Positions 56,889 to 64,000 of a DNA stretch of 64,000 nt are shown in pieces; the first letter of the stretch is position 1; the number at the start of each line of letters is the position of its first letter. The notes beneath the pieces are model-generated. The model was not told where the DNA came from, did not search any database, and worked only from the letters and a program-made list of their open reading frames with translations. This DNA comes from Psychrobacter sp. PL19 (GTDB lineage: Bacteria; Pseudomonadota; Gammaproteobacteria; Pseudomonadales; Moraxellaceae). Made by a program: the position numbers and the translations under genes. The stretch lies in assembly GCF_017875835.1 (NCBI RefSeq), contig NZ_JAGING010000001.1, positions 2,666,001 through 2,730,000 on the forward strand, given 5' to 3'.

Positions 56889-56909
56889 CTCTGCTCTAGT
56901 AGAGCAGAG
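56889..56909. promoter_or_regulatory. 21-bp perfect palindrome upstream of dxr
   Basis: CTCTGCTCT and AGAGCAGAG are 9-bp perfect arms around AGT. On the minus strand it lies just upstream of a TATAAT hexamer (56876-56881), where a -35 element would be. It could be an operator, or a hairpin after cdsA; there is no U-tract. Confidence 0.5.
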
Positions 56910-56994
56910 TTAGCTTACCCACGGATTAATTTATTCTATGGCTTACGCTATAGGCAAAGACTATGACGATTCATTCTAAACCACCAATAAACTT

Positions 56995-57804
56995 CTAAAC
57001 CACCAATAAACCTAGCTGTTGTAGACCCCAAAAACCAAGTGCAAATATCGGAGTGGCAGACAATAATGAATCAATACGATCAAGGATGCCACCGTGTCCG
57101 GGTAAAATAGTTCCCGAGTCTTTGACCCCTGCACGGCGCTTTAACATCGACTCAAATAAATCACCAAGTACTGATGCTAAAATAGTGAACGCGGATAAAG
57201 CGACAAAAGCGATCATAGCCGTGCCGGTCAGTTGTAGCTTAAAGACACTGATAACCACAACCACTATCAAGCCAGTTACTAGTCCACCTGCCAGCCCTTC
57301 CATACTTTTATTAGGCGAGACGTTCGGTGCCATTTTGCGACGACCGAGCTTGCGTCCAACGAAGTAGGCGCCGCTATCAGCACACCAGACCAGTAAGAAT
57401 ACATAAAGTAGCCACCACGCCGACTGTTGCCATAAATAAAACATCGCAGTAATAGAAGCAGTAAGAATAACCACCCCCATCAATGCCAGCTGTTTACCAT
57501 ACCAATTAGTATGGGTTGGGAACTTGCCCACCCAAGACAAGGCCATCAGCCATATTATTAATGACGCTGCCCACCAAAACACCCAAGTCATTTCAAACAG
57601 TAGTGATATTAGGGTTACTACCAGTACTAATAAGACAAAAACTATAGGCTGCCGCCATTTTGGCATCAATTTTGTCCATTCATGCGCAGCAATGATGACA
57701 CCAACTATTAATAATGGCGCAAATAAGACGGGTGTCTGGCTCGCAAATAATGCAATACCAACGATAATAATTAAGATGACTGCCGTTTTAATCCGTTGCC
57801 ACAT
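56995..57804 (-). CDS. cdsA: Phosphatidate cytidylyltransferase
   Basis: Makes CDP-diacylglycerol from phosphatidic acid and CTP in the inner membrane, the common precursor of phospholipids. The 269 residues have about eight membrane helices. The C-terminal signature reads NKSMEGLAGGLVTGL, GDLFESMLKRRAGVKDSGTI and LPGHGGILDRIDSL, with the metal-binding and catalytic acidic residues. uppS lies upstream and dxr downstream on the same strand. Confidence 0.95.
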   Translation of the reverse strand: MWQRIKTAVILIIIVGIALFASQTPVLFAPLLIVGVIIAAHEWTKLMPKWRQPIVFVLLVLVVTLISLLFEMTWVFWWAASLIIWLMALSWVGKFPTHTNWYGKQLALMGVVILTASITAMFYLWQQSAWWLLYVFLLVWCADSGAYFVGRKLGRRKMAPNVSPNKSMEGLAGGLVTGLIVVVVISVFKLQLTGTAMIAFVALSAFTILASVLGDLFESMLKRRAGVKDSGTILPGHGGILDRIDSLLSATPIFALGFWGLQQLGLLVV

Positions 57805-57986
57805 ATTTATCGAGCCTTATAATAATGAGAGACATCTGGTCAAAGATATATTATAACAGTTAATCAACAATAGCTCATCGATAGCCTTTTTTCACTATTT
57901 AAGGTGAACGAACCTTTCATTAACAAGCGTGGCTAGATGTTTAGCATACGCTGTTCAAGACTGGTTTAGATTAACGGTTATTTTAA

Positions 57987-58742
57987 TCACTGTGAAGTTT
58001 GCGTCTCTATCTGCTCACTCGTCTTGCCAAAACGGCGCTGACGTTGAGCAAACTCTACTACCATTGCTTCAAGTTCAGGTGCTGCAAAGTTTGGCCAGAG
58101 TGTCTGGGTAAAAAACAGCTCAGCATATGCTGATTGCCACAATAAAAAATTGGAAATGCGGTACTCTCCACCAGTACGTATTAACATATCCACCGCTGGC
58201 TCATCTGCCAGTTGTACGTGCTGGCTGAGCATAGTTTTATTGATATCCTCGGCACGTAACTGACCGTCTTGCACCTGCTGCGCCAGTTGTTGTGCTGCAT
58301 TAGCGATGTCCCACTGTCCACCATAACTAATGGCAATCACTAATGTCATAGCATCAAAATGGGCGGTTTTGACCTCTGCATCTGCCAGTAAGTGTTGCAA
58401 GTCAGCCGTAAGCTGGCTACGATCACCAATGAAGCGCATCCGAATACGGTATTTATGCATGCGCGGCATTTGTTCGTTAACCGTCAGGGCTAACAAATGC
58501 ATGAGTAAGGCTACTTCAGTTGCTGGACGTTGCCAATTTTCACTCGAAAACGCAAATACAGTTAATACCTCAACCCCAGTCTCAAGACAATACTCAACGA
58601 TAGGATCTAAAGCATCTTTGCCAGCAACATGTCCTTCACCCTTATTTAAATCATTGGCTTTACCATAACGGTTATTACCGTCCATAATGATCGCAATATG
58701 ACGAGGAATAAAGACAGGAAGTAAAGGGGCGAAAATTGACAT
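57987..58742 (-). CDS. uppS: Undecaprenyl diphosphate synthase
   Basis: Cis-prenyltransferase that makes the C55 carrier lipid for peptidoglycan and O-antigen. The 251 residues contain HIAIIMDGNNRYGKAN (catalytic Asp), FAFSSENWQRP, MRFIGDRSQL, and the C-terminal DMLIRTGGEYRISNFLLWQS and AYAELFFTQTLWPNF. The first motif normally reads DGNGRW; here it is DGNNRY, conservative but unusual. The key Asp and Arg and the following His are kept. No strong ribosome-binding site. It lies between frr and cdsA. Confidence 0.95.
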   Translation of the reverse strand: MSIFAPLLPVFIPRHIAIIMDGNNRYGKANDLNKGEGHVAGKDALDPIVEYCLETGVEVLTVFAFSSENWQRPATEVALLMHLLALTVNEQMPRMHKYRIRMRFIGDRSQLTADLQHLLADAEVKTAHFDAMTLVIAISYGGQWDIANAAQQLAQQVQDGQLRAEDINKTMLSQHVQLADEPAVDMLIRTGGEYRISNFLLWQSAYAELFFTQTLWPNFAAPELEAMVVEFAQRQRRFGKTSEQIETQTSQ

Positions 58743-58920
58743 GGACTATACTGCTTATTATTAATATAAAAATAATCATATCGCGCTCTATGCCAATTAA
58801 AAAGTACAGCGCATAGAATTCACAAACTTATCATAAACAAGCTGAGATACTGGATATAACTTGCAAGCATTAGGGCTGATTGTATTCAAGCAGTTAATAC
58901 AGCACCAGTTGATATATAAT

Positions 58921-58951
58921 AATAGCCAGTAGTATTACACTACTAGCTATT
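58921..58951 (-). terminator. Hairpin between frr and uppS
   Basis: AATAGC/GCTATT and AGTAGT/ACTACT form a 12-bp stem with one C-A mismatch and a 5-nt loop, about 90 bp past the frr stop. It may attenuate or end the pyrH-frr transcript; the downstream side is T-rich but not a clean run. Confidence 0.4.
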
Positions 58952-59037
58952 ATTAAAAAACCTTTTAGCCAATAGTCTAGCTGCTTAAACTATAAGCAAG
59001 AAGCTATAGACCTTGAACTTTAAACAAGAAACTTTGC

Positions 59038-59592
59038 TTATACTGCCATCAAGTCCGTTTCTTTCTTACTCAGACGACTGTCTATAGTTTCGATAAACTT
59101 ATCAGTAATTTTTTGAATGTCATCACTAGCGCGATGTTCTTCATCTTCTGATATTTCTTTCTCTTTAGCCAAGTCTTTAATATCACCCAGCATATCGCGG
59201 CGAATATTACGAATAGATACCCGGCTATTTTCGGCCTCACCGCGCGCAAGTTTTTGCATATCACGGCGGGTCTCTTCAGTCAAAGCAGGCAGCGGTACTC
59301 GAATGACGTCAGCAGTCATTGGGTTCAGGCCTAAACCAGCTTCACGAATGGCCTTGTCTATCGCTTGTACCATAGTGCGATCGAACGGCTGTACCAATAG
59401 CGTACGCGAATCTTCAACGTTGACGCTAGCAACTTGGTTCAAAGGTGTGTCTGAACCATAATAGCTCACCATTACGCCTGACAACATGCCTGCGTGCGCA
59501 CGACCAGTACGGACTTTACTAAAAGTACTCTCAAGCGCTTCTAGGGTCTTTTGCATACGCGCTTCGCCATCTTGCTTAATCTCTTTAATCAT
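59038..59592 (-). CDS. frr: Ribosome recycling factor
   Basis: Splits post-termination ribosomes with EF-G. The 184 residues start [20 protein letters not shown], then [54 protein letters not shown], and the C-terminal coiled helix bundle. AAGGA six bases upstream of the ATG supports the start. It follows pyrH by about 120 bp. Confidence 0.97.
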   Translation of the reverse strand: MIKEIKQDGEARMQKTLEALESTFSKVRTGRAHAGMLSGVMVSYYGSDTPLNQVASVNVEDSRTLLVQPFDRTMVQAIDKAIREAGLGLNPMTADVIRVPLPALTEETRRDMQKLARGEAENSRVSIRNIRRDMLGDIKDLAKEKEISEDEEHRASDDIQKITDKFIETIDSRLSKKETDLMAV

Positions 59593-59716
59593 TACGTGTC
59601 CTTATTTATCGCTGCCGATAATATTAGCTATTGTTAGAGCTTGTTAGATGTTATTAAATATTAGTAGGGGTTACTTTCTGATTACAAACTGGGTTATTAC
59701 AGGCTATAAAATGACC

Positions 59717-60442
59717 TCAATGATAAACGCGCGTGCCTTCATTTTCGCCCATAATGACATTTAACAAGGCATTGGGCTTAGTCATATCAAACACTTGTAA
59801 CGGCACATTGTGTTCACGGCATAGTGCAATCGCAGTCAAATCCATCACGCCAAGCTTTTGCTCTAAGACTTCATCAAAGGTCAAACCGTCATATTTGACC
59901 GCATCAGCATGCAGGCTAGGATCTTTGTCATAGACGCCATCAACTTTGGTGGCTTTAAGAATCAGACCGGCCTCAATCTCGATGCCGCGCAAACAGGCTG
60001 CAGTATCAGTCGTAAAGAATGGATTGCCAGTACCGGCAACGAAAATACAAACTTCGCCGTTTTTGAGATAGCGAATCGCATTACGGCTGCTATAGCTTTC
60101 GGTTACCTCACCAATCGGTAAAGCTGACATCAAGCGGGTTTTAATATTGCGGCGCTCAAGGGCATCACGCATCGCTAAACCATTCATTACTGTGGCTAGC
60201 ATACCCATTTGGTCACCAGTAACTCGGCCGACCAAGCCTTCTTTTTGTAGCTGCGCACCGCGATATAAGTTACCACCGCCCACGACGATGCCAACTTGCA
60301 CCCCCAGACCACGTAAATGCGCAATGGATAAGCTCATTTTATCAAGCACTTCACTATCAATACCCATGTCTTTGCCGCCAGCTAAAGCTTCGCCAGAGAG
60401 TTTTAGCAGAATACGAGAGTAACGGGGGTTTTTGTCAGACAT
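59717..60442 (-). CDS. pyrH: Uridylate kinase
   Basis: Phosphorylates UMP to UDP; hexameric amino-acid-kinase fold. The 241 residues contain [14 protein letters not shown] (phosphate-binding), [33 protein letters not shown], and the acceptor region [27 protein letters not shown] before the ATG supports the start. In many bacteria rpsB-tsf lie directly upstream; here rimO does. Confidence 0.97.
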   Translation of the reverse strand: MSDKNPRYSRILLKLSGEALAGGKDMGIDSEVLDKMSLSIAHLRGLGVQVGIVVGGGNLYRGAQLQKEGLVGRVTGDQMGMLATVMNGLAMRDALERRNIKTRLMSALPIGEVTESYSSRNAIRYLKNGEVCIFVAGTGNPFFTTDTAACLRGIEIEAGLILKATKVDGVYDKDPSLHADAVKYDGLTFDEVLEQKLGVMDLTAIALCREHNVPLQVFDMTKPNALLNVIMGENEGTRVYH

Positions 60443-60610
60443 GAGGTCACCTTATTATCATTGAATTATAATTATCGTTAATATAAAAATAAAAATCGTT
60501 AACACACAAATAAAATTAGCCTTTGAACCAACACAGGCCAAATTGCGCCAATTGTAGCAAAAACTACTCATGGTTGGGTAATTTTAACCTTCAATTGCGT
60601 GTGCACTTTT

Positions 60611-62248
60611 TTAACCATTATAACTGGCGAACAAATCATATTCACTAGCATCGTCAACAGTAACTGTTAAGAACTGGCCAACTTTTACAGCAGTAGTAAT
60701 ATCATCAACATAAACATGACCGTCAATTTCTGGCGCATCGGCATAACTACGGCAGATCGCAACGTTCTCTTCAAAGTCAATCTCATCGACTAATACGGTT
60801 AAGGTTCTGCCAATTTTCTCTTGCAATTTCTGCGCAGAGATAGTTTGTTGCAAGGTCATAAAGCGCTCATAACGTTGTTGCTTAATAGCTTCAGGTACGG
60901 GATTGGGCAAATCGTTGGCCACTGCACCTTCTACTTCTGAATAAGTGAAAGCGCCCACGCGATCGAGACGTGCCTCGACTAACCAATCAAGCAAACACTG
61001 AAAGTCTGCTTCAGTTTCCCCTGGGAAGCCGACCACGAAGGTTGAGCGAATGACGATATCAGGACAAATAGCACGCCATGCATGAATACGTGCCAGAGTA
61101 TTTTCACTATGCGCTGGACGTTTCATGGCCTTTAGGATGCTATGACTGGCATGTTGGAAGGGAATATCCAGATAAGGTAACAGCTTCTTTTCACTCATTA
61201 ACTGAACCACTTTATCCACGTGCGGATAAGGATAGACATAGTGCAGACGCACCCAAATGCCTAAATCATTCAGCGCTTGGCATAAGTCATAAAATTTAGA
61301 CTTTAGCGGCATACCGTTCCAAAAGCTGGTTTTGTACTTTAAATCCAAACCATACGCAGAAGTGTCTTGCGAAATGATTAACAGCTCTTTGACCCCAGCG
61401 TTTTTGAGCGCCATCGCCTCATTCATCACGCTATCAATCGGGCGCGATACCAAATCGCCACGTAAGCTTGGGATAATGCAAAAAGTGCAACGATGATTAC
61501 AGCCTTCTGAAATCTTTAAATAGGCATAGTGACTGGGCGTTAGCTTAATCCCCGCCTCGTTAATCAAATCTATTTTAGGATTATAATCTTTATCGGTGCT
61601 GCGGTCAGGCTTCGGTACGTGTAGCGCTACCGCCCTAATCACTTCATCATAGGCGTGCGCGCCAGTCACTGCCAATACCGCAGGGTGCATCTTGCGGATT
61701 TTGTCCGCTTCTTTGCCGAGGCAACCAGTGACAATCACTTTTCCGTTTTTGCTAATGGCTTCACCGATAGCATCCAACGACTCTTGTACCGCTGATTCGA
61801 TAAAGCCGCAGGTATTAACTACCACTAAATCTGCGCCTTCATAATCACTAGCAACCTGATAACCATCACGGCTCAGCTCAGTGATAATACGTTCACTATC
61901 GACCAACGCTTTAGGACAGCCTAACGATACAAACCCAATCTTTGGCGCAGTCGTTGCTGGACTAGAGGCGGTCGCGCTGATGTTTGCCTGTATGGTTGCA
62001 TCGCCACTTTGAGCGATACTGCGGTTTTGATTGTGATTGGCTTTATGATGATATGGCTGAGCGCTGTCTACCACGCGCTCATTTTGTGTTTGAGATTGCG
62101 CAGGATTAAATACGCTGGCGCTGTTCTTGATACCGTGCGTATTAGAAGCATGCGACTCTGTATTTAGAGCATCAACTGGATGAGTAGATAAAGTAGTGGG
62201 CTTAATCGTCACCGTAGAATCATTAGATGGGATAGAAATCTTGGGCAT
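60611..62248 (-). CDS. rimO: Ribosomal protein S12 methylthiotransferase RimO, with N-terminal extension
   Basis: Radical-SAM enzyme that methylthiolates Asp88 of ribosomal protein S12. The N-terminal UPF0004 domain starts [20 protein letters not shown], with [10 protein letters not shown] and [10 protein letters not shown] completing the first iron-sulphur site. The radical-SAM motif is [17 protein letters not shown] (C-x3-C-x2-C), and a C-terminal TRAM domain closes the protein. The frame is open to 62284, but AAGG six bases before the ATG at 62248 ([10 protein letters not shown]) fixes the start. That leaves about 100 residues of Ser/Thr/Asn/Gln/His-rich, apparently disordered sequence before the catalytic domains (545 residues against about 440). 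Confidence 0.94.
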   Translation of the reverse strand: MPKISIPSNDSTVTIKPTTLSTHPVDALNTESHASNTHGIKNSASVFNPAQSQTQNERVVDSAQPYHHKANHNQNRSIAQSGDATIQANISATASSPATTAPKIGFVSLGCPKALVDSERIITELSRDGYQVASDYEGADLVVVNTCGFIESAVQESLDAIGEAISKNGKVIVTGCLGKEADKIRKMHPAVLAVTGAHAYDEVIRAVALHVPKPDRSTDKDYNPKIDLINEAGIKLTPSHYAYLKISEGCNHRCTFCIIPSLRGDLVSRPIDSVMNEAMALKNAGVKELLIISQDTSAYGLDLKYKTSFWNGMPLKSKFYDLCQALNDLGIWVRLHYVYPYPHVDKVVQLMSEKKLLPYLDIPFQHASHSILKAMKRPAHSENTLARIHAWRAICPDIVIRSTFVVGFPGETEADFQCLLDWLVEARLDRVGAFTYSEVEGAVANDLPNPVPEAIKQQRYERFMTLQQTISAQKLQEKIGRTLTVLVDEIDFEENVAICRSYADAPEIDGHVYVDDITTAVKVGQFLTVTVDDASEYDLFASYNG

Positions 62249-62381
62249 AGCTGACCTTGCTTGAGATAAATTGGCTGAGCGCATTGTACGTTTTTTTTAT
62301 GATAATCACCAGTTTTGCCGCGCTATAGTGTTGATTTGTGGTTAAATATTATACCTAACATGATCAGTAACCAGGTTTTCT

Positions 62382-63812
62382 ATGTTTATGGCTTACCCAA
62401 TATCATCATCTCGCCCTGCTCCCGACTCAGCCTTTATGTTGCAGCAGTTATTTACCGCTATTTTATGGGTAGATGAAGGGCTCTTTATTACCTGGCTTAA
62501 CCCTCAAGCTGAGCAACTATTAGCCATCAGTAGTGGACGGTTGCTGAATAAATCTATCTTGAACGTGCTTGCACCTGATGAATTAAAAGAAAACAGTAAT
62601 TATAATCTACATAATGATGATCTACATAATGATGGTTTAAATACTGATATAACATCTGATACTGATGAAACATGCCCTTTAACTGAGCGCTTTATTCAAG
62701 CTCAGCAGTATCAGCAGCCCTTTATTGACCATGATCATACTATAAGGTTACCGATGAATGGCGGTGCTTCGATAACAGTGGATTATAGTGTGACACCAGT
62801 CATATATGAGCAGCAGACTTATTTTATTATTGAAATGTGGGGTAAAGATCGTCAGAGTCGTATTTCAGAAGAGCAGCGCCAGCAGCAACAATATAATGTT
62901 GCGCGTCATATGCTTCGCTCGGTCGCCCATGAAATAAAAAACCCACTTGCTGGTATTCGTGGGGCGGCCCAGCTATTACAAAGACAATTTACCAAGTTCA
63001 GCGATATGACTGCACCCGACCATGTACCTAATGATAAAAACCAGGACACAGCACCCGCTATCACGGATCCAAACATCCGAACGACAGCAAAAAAACTACG
63101 TGCTTACACTGATATCATCATTTCAGAGACTGACCGATTAACCCAGCTCATTGGTCAACTCTTAGGCTCTAACCAGCTACCAAACTGGCAAGCGCTCAAC
63201 ATTCACGAGCCTATTGAACATGTCTTGACCTTGGTACTCAGTCATTATTCACAAATACAAAGTTCTTTAATAACAGATTCTCCGATAAAAAACCCTTTAA
63301 TAACAGTACAACGAGATTATGATCTGTCGTTGCCAGAGCTGCGCGCTGATAAAGACCAACTGATTCAAGTATTTTTAAACCTGATCAATAACGCTTGTGA
63401 AGCCATGATAGAGCATCAACAAACCATTACCACTAGTGATAACCCCGCCAAAGCAATTAATACTCAGACGCATATTAACTATCCGCAGCACGGTGACCAG
63501 CAGGGTGGCAACTATCAACCGAAGCTACATATTCAAACGCGGGTCATTTTTCAACATACCATCGGTAGCCGGCAACATAAGCAAGTCGTACAAATAACTA
63601 TCACTGATAATGGCTGCGGTATTGACCCTGCACTTATTGGGCAGATATTCTTCCCTATGGTGACCAGCCGTGCGTCAGGAACAGGTTTGGGTCTGGCTAT
63701 CGTGCAAGATATTATCAACCAGCATCATGGTATGATTGACGTTAGCTCAGTCCGCGGCCAAACACGTTTTACGGTATATTTACCGTTCAACTCGCCAGCT
63801 TATAACGCTTAA
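62382..63812 (+). CDS. ntrB: Nitrogen regulation sensor histidine kinase NtrB (GlnL)
   Basis: Cytoplasmic kinase that phosphorylates NtrC under nitrogen limitation, controlled by PII. A PAS domain (about 20-150) is interrupted by an Asn/Asp-rich stretch containing a 15-bp in-frame duplication (62607-62636). The phosphorylated His is His183 in SVAHEIKNPLAGIRGAAQLL, the NtrB-type H box. ATPase motifs are LINNACEA (N), DNGCGIDP (G1) and GTGLGLAIV (G2). The 476 residues exceed the usual 350-360, through that stretch and other inserted loops. AGG lies six bases upstream of the ATG. ntrC begins 53 bp downstream. rimO is divergent. Confidence 0.93.
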   Translation: MFMAYPISSSRPAPDSAFMLQQLFTAILWVDEGLFITWLNPQAEQLLAISSGRLLNKSILNVLAPDELKENSNYNLHNDDLHNDGLNTDITSDTDETCPLTERFIQAQQYQQPFIDHDHTIRLPMNGGASITVDYSVTPVIYEQQTYFIIEMWGKDRQSRISEEQRQQQQYNVARHMLRSVAHEIKNPLAGIRGAAQLLQRQFTKFSDMTAPDHVPNDKNQDTAPAITDPNIRTTAKKLRAYTDIIISETDRLTQLIGQLLGSNQLPNWQALNIHEPIEHVLTLVLSHYSQIQSSLITDSPIKNPLITVQRDYDLSLPELRADKDQLIQVFLNLINNACEAMIEHQQTITTSDNPAKAINTQTHINYPQHGDQQGGNYQPKLHIQTRVIFQHTIGSRQHKQVVQITITDNGCGIDPALIGQIFFPMVTSRASGTGLGLAIVQDIINQHHGMIDVSSVRGQTRFTVYLPFNSPAYNA

Positions 63813-63865
63813 GTGCGAATGCTGAATGACCACCCTGGCTTAATGACTTTTTAAGGCTTATATAT

Positions 63866-64000
63866 ATGACTGAAAACTGTAATAAAGATGAAAATAATAG
63901 TCAATTATCTAAGATAGATGTTGCTAGTGGGTCTCGTAAAGACCTTGCGACATTATGGCTAATCGATGACGATGCAGCACTGCGTCTGGTATTAACCGAT
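63866..64000 (+). CDS. ntrC: Nitrogen regulation response regulator NtrC (partial, N-terminus only)
   Basis: Only the first 45 codons are in the window. After a polar extension of about 30 residues, the receiver domain begins LATLWLIDDDAALRLVLTD, the NtrC-type N-terminus with the acidic Asp triplet. It is expected to continue into a sigma-54 activator. AAGG lies about nine bases before the ATG at 63866. Its place directly behind ntrB supports the identity. Confidence 0.88.
   Translation, partial: MTENCNKDENNSQLSKIDVASGSRKDLATLWLIDDDAALRLVLTD

Overview
The window reads as a stretch of chromosome from a gammaproteobacterium of the Moraxellaceae, most likely Psychrobacter. The case rests on gene content and order: a clpS/clpA region, argC-hemE-proB-obgE, amgK-murU divergent from lptD-surA, a cyanide-insensitive-type cytochrome bd operon, tamA-tamB, and a pyrH-frr-uppS-cdsA-dxr-rseP-bamA-lpxD-fabZ-lpxA cluster. 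Base composition is moderately AT-rich and many proteins carry Asn/Asp/Gln/Thr-rich low-complexity extensions. The species call is an inference; there is no rRNA gene. I see no tRNA, rRNA, CRISPR array, prophage, transposase or defence island. The window is essentially core genome.

Layout. 1-11 kb, minus strand: clpA (3' part missing), clpS, a membrane coiled-coil protein, argC, hemE, proB, obgE and a long-form GAPDH. 11-24 kb: a lipocalin, a Nudix/TMP-synthase-like fusion, plus-strand hemP with a Fur box, then tamB and tamA on the minus strand. 24-34 kb, plus strand: an LplT-like transporter, coq7, an exported repeat protein, an alpha/beta-hydrolase lipoprotein, cioA-cioB and a 38-residue membrane peptide. 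34-41 kb: murU-amgK (minus) divergent from lptD-surA (plus). 41-48 kb: an EEP-family membrane protein, asd, a SOUL protein, tgt and an NSS transporter. 48-62 kb: one long minus-strand run from rimO to lpxA. 62-64 kb: ntrB and the start of ntrC.

The genes converge on the cell envelope. LPS lipid A synthesis (lpxD, fabZ, lpxA), LPS export (lptD), outer-membrane protein assembly (bamA, surA, tamA, tamB, rseP), phospholipid precursors (cdsA, lplT-like), the undecaprenyl carrier (dxr, uppS), and peptidoglycan recycling and precursors (amgK, murU, asd) are all here. The classical bamA-skp-lpxD-fabZ-lpxA-lpxB order lacks both skp and lpxB.

No obviously new multi-gene system is present. The most interesting non-gene signal is a dispersed structured intergenic element of about 138 bp in four copies (4994-5142, 27559-27696, 41210-41347 and a diverged copy at 45386-45531). 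It has short terminal inverted repeats and a nested hairpin, like a MITE or a large REP/BIME-type unit. A second theme is short tandem duplications of 13-16 bp, both intergenic and in frame inside genes, together with unusual low-complexity insertions in conserved proteins (ClpA D1-D2 linker, TamA before the barrel, RimO and lipocalin N-termini).
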